A program made the position numbers and the translations under genes. A DNA stretch of 64,000 nt from Luscinia megarhynchos. Its lineage: Eukaryota; Chordata; Aves; Passeriformes; Turdidae. This document shows positions 26,051-39,101 of the stretch, piece after piece; the first letter of the stretch is position 1; each line of letters starts with the position of its first letter. The DNA lies in the NCBI GenBank assembly GCA_034336665.1, contig CM067565.1, positions 84,198,858 through 84,262,857 of the forward strand. Direction: 5' to 3'. A model generated the notes under the pieces. It saw only the letters and a list, made by a program, of their open reading frames with translations. It made no database searches and was not told the origin of the DNA.

Positions 26051-29000
26051 AACTATTATTGTAGAAGCTAAAGGGCTTGCTTAACTATGCTTTTGGAATT
26101 TGCAGCTTTAGTAAATTACTTTCTTCAGGAGGATATCTGAGTATATCATTTTAAAAGCATTGAACCTTACTGATCTGTTTACCAGGTGGTAGATTTGCTT
26201 AGAAATTGATTTTTACTCGTAAAATGGAAGAGTGAGGACTAAAAATCAATCTGTTTTATTCCATTGCTGAAATTGAGAACATTTTAATGTTTCTCATTGT
26301 CTTCAGTATCTCATTCTTGTAATGCTTAAAAAAAAAAAACTGTTAGACTTTTCAGTTATACCACATTCACACTGGTATAGCATTGTTTCAGTGATGTGTT
26401 GTTTTTTTGCTAATAGGGTTAGCTCTTCTGTGTAGAGGAAAGGGGGGAAATACTGACTGCCACAGTTTTATAATAACTTGGGAATAAAGTTTGTGTGAGT
26501 GAAGAAACATGGTATCTTGACATTTTGATCAACAGAGTATTGATCTGGATAAACTCTTGGATGCTGTTCAGAAAATAAAAACCACAATTTGACTTAGATG
26601 AAGACATAAGACTTCTGAGATACTTTAGGAAAACAGAGGATACATGTGCATGTGCAAACACACAGATAATGTATTTAGTACCTTTCATATTTTCATCAGT
26701 TCGTTCCTTTTTGTCAGCATCAGTTGAGGGAATAATTGTAGTCAAATATGTAATTATCCTTCTATGTTCCAAAGGATTCTTTTTCTGAACTCTTAAAAGC
26801 AAATGGGCTACCATTAATTTCCATTGTATTTCCAGCTCTAGTCACATGTTGATGGTTAAGTATGTTTCAGGCCACCCAGGTGTATCTGTCTAAATCATCC
26901 ATGAGCTAATGAATACATTGTGTATTTTCCCACTTCCAGCAGTATCTTTAGAAAGATATTAACCTCTTGATACCTAGCAGAATAGCAATACAAAAGAAAT
27001 CTTTGTCGTCCTAGAAGTATTGTATTTTCTCTCAGTGCCCTAAAGAGCATCTGATTTTAGATGTGTGATGTAGAGCGATACTGCAGAAAGATAATTGAGT
27101 GGTATTTGGTGTATTTGACATTCTGATGTATTTATGGCTTTTGTCATTTATAGCAGATGCAGTCATGTTAAAATCATGCCAAGTAAACCCTGGAGTTCTG
27201 TGCCACACCTTGTCACATTATCTGTGTGTTGAAGTTGAGATACTTAACTAAGTCAATTTGTCTTTCTGCATTTGTAACATTTTCATCACAGTATCTAGGT
27301 ACTGATAGTGCATAATTACTGAAGTTGCTTGTGAGCTGTTGCACCTCCCTCTAAGCTACTGACTACCTCTTGTGTGCCATGAAAAAATGTATGGATATTT
27401 TCCCAGTGTTTGTATAATTGTGCTTTAATAGCAAACATGCAGTTCTCTCTTGTTCTTTCCCAAAACCAGTCTCTGCTGTGTTTAGCAGGGGCTGATAGTC
27501 TAGATATTTAACTTCCCAGTGTTTGGGAACTGAAGCAACAATGTGTACTTCTTTATACTTTTTGCCAAAAGTACAAAAAGCCTCGAGAAGCCCTCAGGAT
27601 TAGTTTAATGACTTGAGGCCATGGCATGTTACATTTGAATTGTGTTCTGCTTATAAAGGTCTTTCCTGCTGCTCACAGTAATTGGATCTACAAAAGCCAT
27701 GTAAACAAATTACCAGTGTATTTTTTCTATGCAGCAGATTTTGAGGTGAACCAAGTAGTAGATAGTTCCCAACATAACATTCTCAAGTACTCAACAAAAC
27801 ATGAAAAATACCAAATTCCCACAATTATTTTGCTAATACTAAAATATGTTCACTTTGGGAAGAGTGAGCAAACAGGAACAGCATTTTCCTGACATATGAA
27901 ATAACATTTCAGGTTTGTATAGCAATAAGAGGAAAAGGCCCTGTTTGTGTAAAGTGAGTTATCTCCTGCTTTCCCAAGAGGTTTCATTGCTCTTGTGCTC
28001 TGCCATATAAACACGCATTCCCACATTGCCCTTTCTAAAAATGATATATACCCACAGATCTTGTCAGCAAATTTGAGCCCTAGAAATGTGAATATAGGGT
28101 TTCAAAAACGCATTTTTGCTTTGAAAAGTTTTTGTAATACACATTTGCTCTATTTTTTTAAATGGATAGTAGGCATAATACTACTAAGACTTTGGCTGCA
28201 CTTTGTTATAGACTCTAGAAGAGAGATTTCCAAAATTGGGGAAATGTCCACCTTTTATGGTTTGGGGTGAAGATTTTAGTAACTGATTGACTTGAAAAGG
28301 TTCACATATTGAAGTACCAGGTAGAAATGCAGTAGAGAAGAATTATGGATCATTCAGGTCAATACTGGTGCTTTATTGATTTGTATGGTGTGATGTCTGG
28401 CTGTCAAGTGCAGTTCTTACAATCAACCAACCCACCCCACATTTAGGGATGGGAAGTACTTGTGTTACTTTTATAAAAATCTCATCAATAACTGTACATG
28501 GCAACACCTGGTTTAATTCTTTCACTAAAACATGATAATTTGAAAAGTTCATTTCGATACTCTTTGTTCAAAACATTAACAGCAACTTTTAATGTCTCCT
28601 TAATTTGAAGTCACTTTAAAAGCTTACATTGTACAGTTTTAAGAATTCTTCTGGCTTTTTGTCACATTACATCAATAAACAGATACCAATAACAGTTACT
28701 TTCAGTCATTTTAAAATTAGATCAAGTTAAAATGAAACTTGGGATATTTATGAGACATATTTGTTTTTAAAAAACTACCATCTTTAGTGTAGTATCACTA
28801 CTTCTGTAGGAAGTGGTAAGCTGAGAAACCACACAGACTGACCACACAACTTGAGAGATGGGTGCTTGTCAGCATCTGTGAGTGTGTCCCCAACTCATCC
28901 TTCCCTTCCTCCCACCTCATGGCAGGGGACTTGTCAGGATGCTCTCTATCCTCTTCTGTGAGCTGCTGTGCTTTGGGAAGAGGTCATACAGCTGAGCTAG

Positions 29001-29150
29001 GCAGGCACAGCCATGCTCTAGGGCTTGAGAAGGACCTGCTGGGACATTTACTCTTTGTCTCTGATGCATTTCCATGAGTTATTAATAGTGGCTCTAAACC
29101 CATTGGAAGAAAGCATCTTGTTGTTCAAAATTGCCTTTCTAGATTCCATA

Positions 29151-29205
29151 GATACTATGATATAGTATCATAGATACCATTCCATTAGATACTCATATGG
29201 AATGG
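29151..29205. repeat. Two adjacent short perfect hairpins
   Basis: GATACTA (29151-29157) pairs with TAGTATC (29163-29169) around a 5-base loop. Just downstream CCATTCCAT (29177-29185) pairs with ATGGAATGG (29197-29205) around an 11-base loop. Both pairings are exact. The surrounding 'atagata' phrases add partial symmetry. No functional element is recognised. Confidence 0.75.
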
Positions 29206-30604
29206 AAATTTGTAATAAAACTGCCCATCATATCTTTGTTTCCCATTTATTAAAAGTCATTAGACTATAAATCCAAAGAATCAGTGCAGGATTGAACAGG
29301 TGGCTTCTATATTAATGCTTAAAAGTTTTTGTTAGCATACTACACGTGAATGTGGATCAAAAGGTTTTGGGGTTTTTTCCTTAAGAGAAAAAATTCAATG
29401 TATGTAAATTTTTTTCTCCTTCATGAATCATCCATGCTAAGGAACATAAAAATGGGTTCATTTTGGTTCATGTTTGAAGAAAAAACTATATTAGGGTAGA
29501 AACACTGTTACTCAGTGAATGCTGTGTTCCCTCTGTTCACAGAAATAATCCTGCAATAAACACTGTTGTCCTGGAGGGCTTTTCTCTGATAAATACGCAG
29601 ACGTGAATATGCTAAGGAAACCAGCTGTCAGTAGAAGTTGTTTTGCTTAAATGGATCAGGCTCCATGCTTTGAGGACTGAAATGGTCGTTCCTTACTGGT
29701 CTGGGAGCTGTGCCAGAGGGTTCTTCGTGACTGAGGGTGGTATGCAGAGTTCGCTGACTGCATTTAACCTTCTCATACAGGCAGGGGAGAGCAACAAGAA
29801 CCTGATCTGAACTCTTAGGCTTTGAAATGTTCCTCTGTGTTTTTCACTGATGGAAGAAAAAATTGAAGAGAAAATGAAACGTATGTTTGCTTTGAGGTGT
29901 TTCCTGTGCTTTCTGCTGGGAGTTGGAAGAGGAAAACCATAGGATATTACCCATTTACTACTGAGTACTGTCTCTTGCTGTGTTTGAGACACAGGGGAGC
30001 TGTGGAGGGCTTCACCTCTGAAGTTGGCATGCCATGCTGCCATCAGTAGAAGCCTGCTGTTTCAGATAGATTATGAGTACACAGTCACTAAATGAATGGT
30101 TGTGCTTAGGCGTTTTTATATGCCTGCTTTGTAGAAGTCAGAAGATCTTCAGTTTGGCATACTAGAATGTGATTATTCATCTAAGTTGATGATTTCAGTA
30201 GAATTCTTAGTAGTCATCCACAGCAGTCCATGGCTTCTTCAAATCCCAGAATATCTTTGCAGACCTGGGAAGCAGGAGGAATGACTGTAGCTTTGCAGTG
30301 CTTCCTGTTCCATTAAGCTTTGTTTGCTCAGTGCCTGGCCAGTGCATCTGACATATTTACTGCCTGCTGTGTGTGCCATGCCCCTGTCAGCCAAGTCTTC
30401 AGAAACTGTAGCTAGTACCGTAACCTGATTGCCAATCTAGCTCTACTTTGTACTCTGTTTATGTCCAAAAAATAATCTGTTTTGCTGCTACCAACTTTGG
30501 ATGACATATTGACAGCTTCAGAAGAGATCAGGACAGACTGGGACTGGCAGTCAAAGCAGATTGACTTTTACTTCTATTCCAGGTGTTCAACTGCACTGAT
30601 TGTT

Positions 30605-30636
30605 CTTTTTTTTTTCCACCCCCCCACCCCCCCTCC
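30605..30636. repeat. Pyrimidine tract with long C runs (minus-strand G-rich)
   Basis: A run of T is followed by two runs of C broken by single A and T bases. The minus strand therefore carries GG, G6, G7 and GG runs separated by one base each, which could form a G-quadruplex or slipped structure. No downstream AG is placed to make this a convincing splice acceptor for a coding exon. Confidence 0.75.
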
Positions 30637-30800
30637 GAAGCTGCTATAGAGCAATTAGTGAAAATAGTTGTAGGAGAGCTAAGATTATGTGTCCATCATC
30701 TAAATGGTGCTTTAATGCTGGATATGTTAATGCTGCCTTTAAATGGTTCAGTTAGTGAGATTTTTAAGTCAGTTAAGAGACTAAGCAATTAGACCTATTT
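30637..30800. other. Candidate conserved non-coding element (unverified)
   Basis: Directly after the C-rich tract lie about 160 bases with no simple repeats, several TAAT/ATTA-type words and a short plus-strand open frame (30583-30792) rich in Leu and Val. The composition resembles ancient conserved enhancers, but conservation cannot be judged from one sequence. The open frame matches no protein I recognise and probably exists by chance. Confidence 0.25.
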
Positions 30801-32696
30801 GTCAAGGTATGAAATACTTGAGGCAGTTCAGGGACTGATTTTGTTGCTAGGTAATGAGGTACCAGTTTCTCTATGTAAGAGATATAGGACAGTTTTTGGT
30901 CGGACATACCTTTTGTGGCAATCCAGAGCTCAGTGTTGCCTCAAGTCTCAGAACAAAACTTAGAGCTGAGTGTTGGGAAGGGTTTGTCTTCTGGAGGTTT
31001 TGTCAGGCTCTGAGTGTCAGCCTGTGTGTTTAAGGTTCTGTAATGTAATGGTGGAGGGAGTATTTTTACATGATATATCAAACACTTTATCACTTAAAGT
31101 ATTTTCTTGTATGGTTGAAACACACATAGAAAAATTCATTAGTAAAAGATCACAGAACAAAATGTAAGCATTATTCAGCACAGCCCTCTTCAACTCCCTC
31201 TGCATACTTCTGAATAGGATGGAATGATCTACAGAAATTTCACAAATTTTAAACCCATTTGATTCCTTTAGAGCAAATCTCTCCATTAAGTTACTGCATT
31301 TTTTCAATTGTGCACATGTAATTTATTTCAGGCTACCCTAATTAAACATCCAATTCTGTATCATGTTAGTTGTCGTGTGCTATGACTGCTCCACCTTTCA
31401 TTGTAATAATCCATGTTTCAACACAGGCATTTCTAAGTATCATTATAAAGCTGAACTCAACTAAAATATCTTTCTCAGGATTTTATTGTGATATCACTAC
31501 TTCTAGCCATTTTTATCCACCTACAAAGAGTGACAATAAAGGAAAAATGGAACAAAGTAATTTTTTTTGGGACATCAGACAGTATTATCAAGGTGTTCTT
31601 GATTCTTTAATGTTGCCCATATGTTTAGACTTGTAGCTTTGTAGAGTGATATTGTCAAAAGGACTTTAATTAGTCAAAACTAATCTTGGCAATGGTATTG
31701 AAAGTTGCTGTAATCTTCATTACTAGCTAAGTCAGTACTTAATATTTTTGAAATCTTCCTCTCTATCTACAATACTGGTTATTTTTAAAATTGCTTTCTT
31801 AGATTGTGTTTATTTTGGTACTGAAATTAATTTCAGTCTTACAAAAAAATCTTACCTTTTTTTGATACATGCTGACATTTTTGTATTTTCTACTGCATCT
31901 GTTTTCCTAGAATTTTATTGCCATTCATACATTCCTTGCACAGTACTGAAGTGCCTTTCTTGGATATTTTCCTAAGACATTAGAGCACACAAAGCAGGTT
32001 TCATCTTCATTTCCTGAAATGTTTTTGTAGAGGAAGGGAAGCCTGCTGGTCAGAACCAATCCATGTTGGTACTGAACTGTGTCTGTCACAGTTGGACAGG
32101 TGGCTGGACTTTTTTTGTACCTAAGAATTAGTAGGAATATTTGTGGGGGCTTTATGTAGGACCTTTTGTTCTAAATAACTCTGGACCAATGGTAGGGACA
32201 GTTTGAACTCTTTGAAATATTTTCTGTAACATTAATTAGGCTGATGAAAGAAATTTGAAGCAGGTGTTCCCTTTTTATTGTGTAGCATTTGGTATGGCAG
32301 TAATAGAGCAGACAGGGGGGTCTGGTAACTGGGGTTAAATGTTAACCTAAACAATTACTGACTAGGTGTTTCTTCAAAATGAAATGGAAAAATTAGGTTC
32401 AGGTAAAATTTACATGTAGGGGAATTTGGAGTTTTTTCTGGGGCAAATTTATTTTTCCTTTCATTGATAACATACTGATGTTAAATTCTACTTTAAAAAA
32501 AAAAGCAGCAGTTATATACGAAGTTGCTGGGAAATCACAATTGAAGCAGTAGTTTCTCTGTTGTTAAACAGAATTAATTCCAAAGATTGCCTCTTTGGAG
32601 TTAAATTGCTCTTGCAGAGGAAAAGTTACTGACAGCATCAAATTTTAAAATTACCTGACAAGTTTGAGGCTTCTGGTAATTTATCAGTAAATGTAA

Positions 32697-34110
32697 CCAT
32701 AGAATCATTTAGCTTGAAAAATATATTTGAGATCATAGTGTTCAAATGTGAGCTCAATGCTTCCAAGTCCACTCTGTCCCTCAGTACCACATCTACACAT
32801 CTTTCAAATACCTCCAGAGGTGGTGACTGCACCACGTCTCTGGGTAGCCTGTTGCAATGCTTGGCCATCCTTTTGGTGAAGAAAATTTCCCTAATATTCA
32901 ATCTAAACTTCCCCTGGTGCAACTTGAGGCCATTTCCTCTTCTCCTGTCACTTGTTATTTGTGAGAAGGGGCCGACTCCCACCTGGCTGCATCCTGCTTC
33001 TGGGTAGTTGGAGAGGGAGGTAAGGTCCCTCCTGCACCTCCTTCTCTCTAAGCCAAACCACTTCACCTCCCTCAGCTTCTCCTCACAGGACTGTGCTCCA
33101 GACCCTTCACCAGCTCCAGTGCTCTTGTCTGGACACACTCCAGCACCTCAGTGTTCTTGTAGTGAGTGACCCAAAACTGGACACAGCACCTGAGGTGTGG
33201 CCTCACCTGTGCTGAGTACAGAGGGGCAATCCCTGCCCTGGTCCTGCTGGCCACACTACTGCTGATATGGACCAGGATGTCACTGGCCTTCTTCACCACC
33301 TGGGCTGTGTTCAGCTGCTGTTGACCAGCACTGCCAGGTCCTTTTCCACTGGACAGCTTTTCAGATACAGTTCCCCAGGTGTCTGGTGTTGCAAGGGGTT
33401 GTTGTGACTCAAGTGCAGGACCCAGCACTTCAGCTTATTGAGCCCCATACTGGCCTCAGCCCATCGAGCCAGCCTGTCCAGCTCCCCTGCAGACCAGCAG
33501 ATCAACACTCCCACCCAACTTGGTGTCATCTGAGAACTCAAACAGAGGGCACTTGATCCCCTTGTCCAGATCATCAGTAAGGATTTTAAACTGGACTGGC
33601 CCCAATTCTGAGCCCTGGGGAACCCCGCTAGTGACCAGCTGCCAGCTGAGTATTAACTCCACTCACTGCCACTCTCAGGGCCCAGCCATCCAGCAGGTTT
33701 TCACCCAGTGAAGAGTGCTCCAGTCCAAGCCATGGGCTGCCAGCACCCCCAGGAGAATTCTGTAGGGAATTATGTCAAAGGCTTGTCAATGATAACATCT
33801 GCACCCTTTTTCTCATCGGCTAAACTGGTCACCCTGTCACAGAAGGAGACCAAGTTGGTCAAGCAGGACCACTTTCCATAAACCCATAGTGTCTGGTCCC
33901 CTGGTTGTCCTGCAAGTGCCATGTGGTGATGCTCAAGATAATCTGCTCCATTACCTTCCCCAGCACAAGGCCTAACAGGCCTGTAGTTGTCCAGATCCTC
34001 CTTCTGATCCTTCTTATAGATGGTCATTACACCTGCTGATGTCCAAGCAACTGGGACCTCCTTGGTTAGCCAGGACTGCTGGCAAAGGATGGAAAATGGC
34101 ATGAGCAGGT
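32697..34110 (-). mobile_element. CR1 LINE, 5'-truncated, with decayed reverse transcriptase
   Basis: About 1.4 kb of CR1 lies antisense to BABAM2. The 3' end is at the left, with ccatagaatcattt and the typical 'gatcatagtgttcaa', 'accacatctacacatctttc' and 'cttgaggccatttcctctt' phrases. Reading leftward on the minus strand, the coding remnants follow CR1 ORF2 order: an Asp-Asn-Tyr-Arg-Pro-Val segment near 34.0 kb, Ser-Cys-Leu-Thr-Asn-Leu at about 33.85 kb, GVPQGS at 33609-33626, and FSDDTKLGG starting at 33536, where Ser replaces the usual Ala before the catalytic Asp pair. Next come the ValLeuHisLeu and SerValAlaSerArgThrArg blocks, then a C-terminal block near 33.1-32.8 kb. These blocks fall in different frames, so several frameshifts are present. 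The 5' part (endonuclease and ORF1) is missing. It is a dead copy of an RNA-copied element that replicates by target-primed reverse transcription. Confidence 0.95.
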
Positions 34111-37100
34111 CATGTAAGGTTTTTCTTTTAGATCAGAGCTGAGATTTAGTTGTTCTACTGTATTCATTCTAACTGGGTAATAATTACCAAAACTGAAACA
34201 GTAGTTAAATGAGTTAATTAGAATCTTGGCAGAAAATGCAGTGGGTATGGAAAGGCACATTTATTCAACATTTATGAAAACTCAGATTTCCTAGAGTACA
34301 CTTTGAACCCACTTTTGTTGCTGCGTGGGTATTTTTCCCAGTTCTTGATGTAAATGCAAACCCACCACTACGGAACGCGGTATCTTAACAAAAATGCTTT
34401 CTTGAAGACGATTTTTGCATATTTGGGATATGTGGTTTGCTGCTGAATATGGTGATTAAATCATTTGTTCAGAGAACTTCATTCTGATTGTGATCTGCAC
34501 ATTAGTGTTCTGACTTCAGACTTTTTCTATTTTATTATTTAAAGCAATTAACAAAAATTCAGCTACTGTTTAATGCTTGCTTCCAGATGGCCACATTCAA
34601 TTGGTACAAATCTCTGATCACTGGAAAGTGAAAAGTTAAGGATTTTCAGATATAACCTCTGACAAGTGTGAAACAGAATTAATCTGTATGTGAAAGACCT
34701 CAGTTTTGATGGTCTCTGTTGTTTTCTCCTTCTGCCTCCCATCCCCCCATTGGGGAGAGCTGGTAGTACCTGCTAGGAGCCACATTCCTGTTACTGATGT
34801 TCCAGGAGGGTATGTGGTGGTACAGGGAGCAGGAACTGAGTGAGGAGTATGGCAGAAGAGTTGAGGAGTGTGGGGAATTTGATGGGCAGGACAGAGAATA
34901 TCAGAGGAGGGGTCTTGGCCCCGTTGTTAGTGTGATAAAGGATAGTAGTGCACTCTGACATTACCAGAAGAGCTGATTCCCCTGCCAGCTTGCCTTTTTC
35001 CCATAAACTTCTGGACCCCAGTACTACTGGATACCACCTCTCAGTTTCCTTTGCTTTCTGCCTCCCATCTTTCCTGCAAATAATCAGTGGCATTTTAAAC
35101 TTGATGCCTTCTAGAAAGGAACATTAATACCTCCTTAATTATCCATTGTAGGAAGATGCCATTTTCCCAAAATAATTTTTAAAATGTGACTACAGAATTT
35201 CTGGGGGTTTCCTTTTCCCTAATTATTGTCAAGAATGTGATTCATTGTATTGCTTATTTTATTTAAGGCAGTCACAGTCCATCCTGCTACTTAACTACTA
35301 CAAGCTGCTTGGCTGATGTGAATGTTAGCTAAAACCCTGGCTCCTTTTCAGAACTTAACACACTGGACCTACCTGGAGAAAATGTATAAAAGACATTATC
35401 AAGGATGAGACACTTTTGTTGAATGGTCTTTTCCTGGATAACAGATTCCCCTTCAAGAATATTGTGAGCTTCTTTCCTAGGAGCTTTACTCTAGAGAGTC
35501 CCCTTAAAAAATCGCAGGCATTTGTTGAATATTGAACTTGCCACAAGCAACCTCCAAGTACACTAAATTTCAGCTGTTTAAATTAAAGTACATACTATAG
35601 GCAACAAATCAGGTGTCCATTGTATTAATGAATGGGACTCTTTTTATGTATAGCTTGGAAAAACATACTTACGTGTCAACAAAGAATATTACAGAATTTA
35701 AATGAGATCTCATGTGTGATATTTAGTATGTACATGCAGTACGTGTCAAACAACCCATGGAGGAAGACAAGTTAAATTTGGCAAGAACCGAAAATTTAGA
35801 TGATGAAAATGTAGATTCCTTTTAGTTGGATTTTAAAACAAAATCTTTGAGCTGGTTTCTGGTCAGGGGCCACTAAAAATACATGGAGAGGAAACTTCAG
35901 CTGTTCAACAATTTCAGTGGACTAAACTCTGTTAGTACTGAAGTTGCAGACACCACAGAGCAGTGGAAAAACCTGTACAAATAGAGCGAAACAATTCTGC
36001 TTGCAGATATTTGCTGTTGAAGCCAATGAAAGGGCTGTGCTCTTCTGTGTGGTTTGGTGATGTCAAGCACTGCTTGCTGGAGGCAGCTGTGCTACTGCAA
36101 TGCTTTCCTGACCTTAAATAGCCTATATGCTGGGTAATGCAAGTGTTCAAATATAAATACGGGGCACGTAAGGACAGAGGGAGGCCAGAAAATCCATCGA
36201 GGCCCCTTCCCTCCCCTGAATTAGTCAGTGTCTTCCTCAGTATTCTTCTCTTCTGGTATTTGTCCAAGATATTTACAAAACCGTTTAGACTAATTGTTCC
36301 CTTGTGTTGCCTCAGTACTGTTTATTCCATATGTTAAGTGCTGCGTGCGAAGCAGCTCCGCTCTTCAGTGTGGTGCTGCTTGCTTTCCTTCCCTTTTCCT
36401 TTCTTCGAGGTTGCCTTTGACACTAACCCAAACAATTGTGCAACCTCTGTGTGTCCTGGGAGGTTGTGTGTGCCCACTGCTCTTCCTAGACCTCTCCACG
36501 CAGGCAGGGCTTTCTGGGACATTCTGTGGAGGTAGTTCCTTCAGATCATGTTTTGTTAACTTTCCAGATTTTTTTTTTCCTCCTTTGCTCTGTGATGGGA
36601 AGATGGTTAGATGATCTGTATGTGTAATTATGTAGTGATCCTCCTAATTTGTTCCATGGCTCAGACATTGTGTTTCTTTTGTGCCTGTAATGAATGTGTT
36701 GCTAGTTTTCTACCTCCTCAAATCCTGCTTTTTTAAATTGGTGCTCTTGTTTTTGTTCATTTACCAATCACTTTGATTTCTCATTCTGCCTTCCACTGGT
36801 TTTTTATTTCTTCCATTTCTATTTTCTGTTTTCTCTTTTGGCTGTTTGTTTTCAGCTCTGCACACATCTCTGAAATTTTGTTTTGTTTTCAAGAGGTGAG
36901 GCTCTGCTTTTTGCATGTCAGGTAGCAGTTTTTCCTGCAGTTGACATAGAAACTGCAAGAAGAATTGAATGATGAATGTACATCCTGGCAAACCAAGTCT
37001 TGTTGGAAGTTTAGGTAACATTTGAGCTATAAAAACCTAACAGCCTTTTAAATTGTGTGATCAGAGAATCGGTGCAGGTCCAGAGCAATCACTTAGTGTT

Positions 37101-37539
37101 GTCTACAATTCCCGTGCCTTTGTTGTTCTTTATTTTAAAGCATTTTAACATTAGTTTCCTTTAACATTGTTTATTTTACATTTCTTTTAACGTTGTCTTC
37201 ACAATTAATTGCTTCCATTTGTAAAAGGAGTGAAACCTTCAGGATTTTTATGCAAGAGTAAAAGCAAAAGCATTCCATTATATTGTAGTTATCAAAGCCT
37301 GGATTACATATAATTGAAAAAACTGCTTTTCCCCTCTGTGATAGCATTCTATTTAGGCTACATATGTCAGTATTAAAAAGATGATATTTCTCACTACTAT
37401 GAATTTCTTAACTTTGTGTTAAAATTTTGGAGGTCGCATCAATTCATAAAATATCAAGTTCCTTAACCCAGGATAGCTGGAGTGGTTTTGTAGAAAATTC
37501 TTTTGCAGTAAGTGGTAGTTCTCACATCAGAGTCATAGA

Positions 37540-37770
37540 GCTCTTTGTTGCAAAGGAGCTCTGCATCTTTTAGGCCAGCTTCCTGCTTGGCATGGGACTG
37601 CCACCAGCACTAGCTCAGGAGTCTGTCCATGCCTTGAACACTTTTCAGTGGAGATCCTGCAGGCTCCCTGAGGAGCCAGTCTGCTGCTCTGCCACCCTCC
37701 TTAGGTGAGACCTCTTCTGAAAGCCCAGTCTGAGAATCCCAAGGCCTCAGTTGTCCCAGTCCTTGGAACA
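37540..37770 (-). mobile_element. Degraded CR1-like fragment, antisense
   Basis: The + strand reads like a decayed CR1 3' end in reverse complement: 'gtccatgccttgaacacttt' corresponds to the usual 'cctggccttgaacacctcc', and 'ggctccctgaggagccagtc' plus 'ctctgccaccctcct' to the 'cctccctgggcaacctgttcc...caccctc' part. Substitutions are heavy and no terminal repeat is seen, so both the family call and the limits are approximate. Confidence 0.5.
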
Positions 37771-39043
37771 TAAATGTCCCTTCAGACTGAAGCTGTGCAG
37801 TTGGTTTAGCAGTATTACACAAAGCCATTAGCAGTCAAAGGCTTTTTTAGTTAGTCTCATCATGCTTCTCCAGCAGCCTGGACAGGTGAGTTCTTAAGGA
37901 CATAGTGCTATCTAGGATTTGTTCTGGCTGGAGGTCATGATCAGCTGGTAGAAAGTTAAATTATCTCACTGCTGTCACAGTGAAAGGATAGCATGAGGAA
38001 CGAGGGCACAAGTTTTCTCCATTCTGACGAGTATCACTAACGCATAGGCCTTTTGGACTGGTACATGACATAAATTAAAGAAGTTCATGGGACCAAATAT
38101 TGAAGAATTTGGGTCATTATTATGGGTGGTGTTATGCTTTGCAACACCAAGGCACACAGTACTGGGAAATCTCTTTTACTTTATTTTTTTGGCTCTGTGT
38201 ATTAAAAGCTTCAAGTTGCCTTTTCAATACACAGATGCTAATTTGTATTTTCCTTTCTTAATTTCATATACTATAGCAGAATTTTTTAAAAAGTAAATAA
38301 ATACACTGAAATAGAACACTAGTCACTAGCAGTGAATGATCCTGGCAATGCAACTGGCATTGCTGAGTACTTTCCACATACAACTGAGTACACTTAAAAT
38401 GTTAGAAAAAGGATAGAATTATCCTGATTTTGTTGGTTATACTAATGTTGTGAAAGTCTAGCATTCTATTTTTGTTCATCCACCAATCTGTTCAGCATAT
38501 TTTGTTTAATAGTTTAATGGTAGAGTCTATATGCAGCCACCCATATTACATCAGACTCTGCAACTGGAATGTTGTTTACTTTTCACCAAGGCAACTCCCT
38601 GTTTTAATATCTAACAGGGTCCTACAGCTGACTCCCTTTAAAGTCAAGAATGTAAGGGTGTAGAGGGTTTATAAGCATGCTGTGCTAGCAGCAGTGTCTT
38701 CTGTACAAGTGATCTGTTAAAGGACATGATTTTGGGTGGCTTTTTCCATTTTTATATGTGTACATATTCTTTTATTCTTCCACACCTCTCTTGAGCAGGT
38801 TATGTTTGTACTGCACGTGCATACCCCTTTAATACATGGTGCCATTAAGTTATTAAGCCACAGAAGAAAACGAAGAAAATTTGTGGGAAAGACTTCTGCA
38901 CCATTCTCTCACCACTGGGAACTAAAGGAGAAATCCTGTTTCTGAGATGGTCAAATTGACAAAAGTAGTTCATGTCTAAAATGCATTTTATTTTTTTTTT
39001 TTTTATGGCAGGCAATCCCTCATATGTCTCAATTACCACAGTA

Positions 39044-39101
39044 CCAGAAAGGATTTTTTTGGTTTGTGTTTGTTTTTTTTTGGTGTTTTTTTTTTTTTTT
39101 T
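39044..39101. repeat. T-rich low-complexity tract
   Basis: Runs of up to about 17 T, broken by GG, GTTTGTG and GGTG. A second T-run of 15 or so bases lies about 50 bases upstream (38989-39004). Confidence 0.85.

Noticed and set aside
26419..26814. 131-codon minus-strand open frame
   Set aside because: No recognisable motif, sits deep in the large intron, and composition matches its surroundings.
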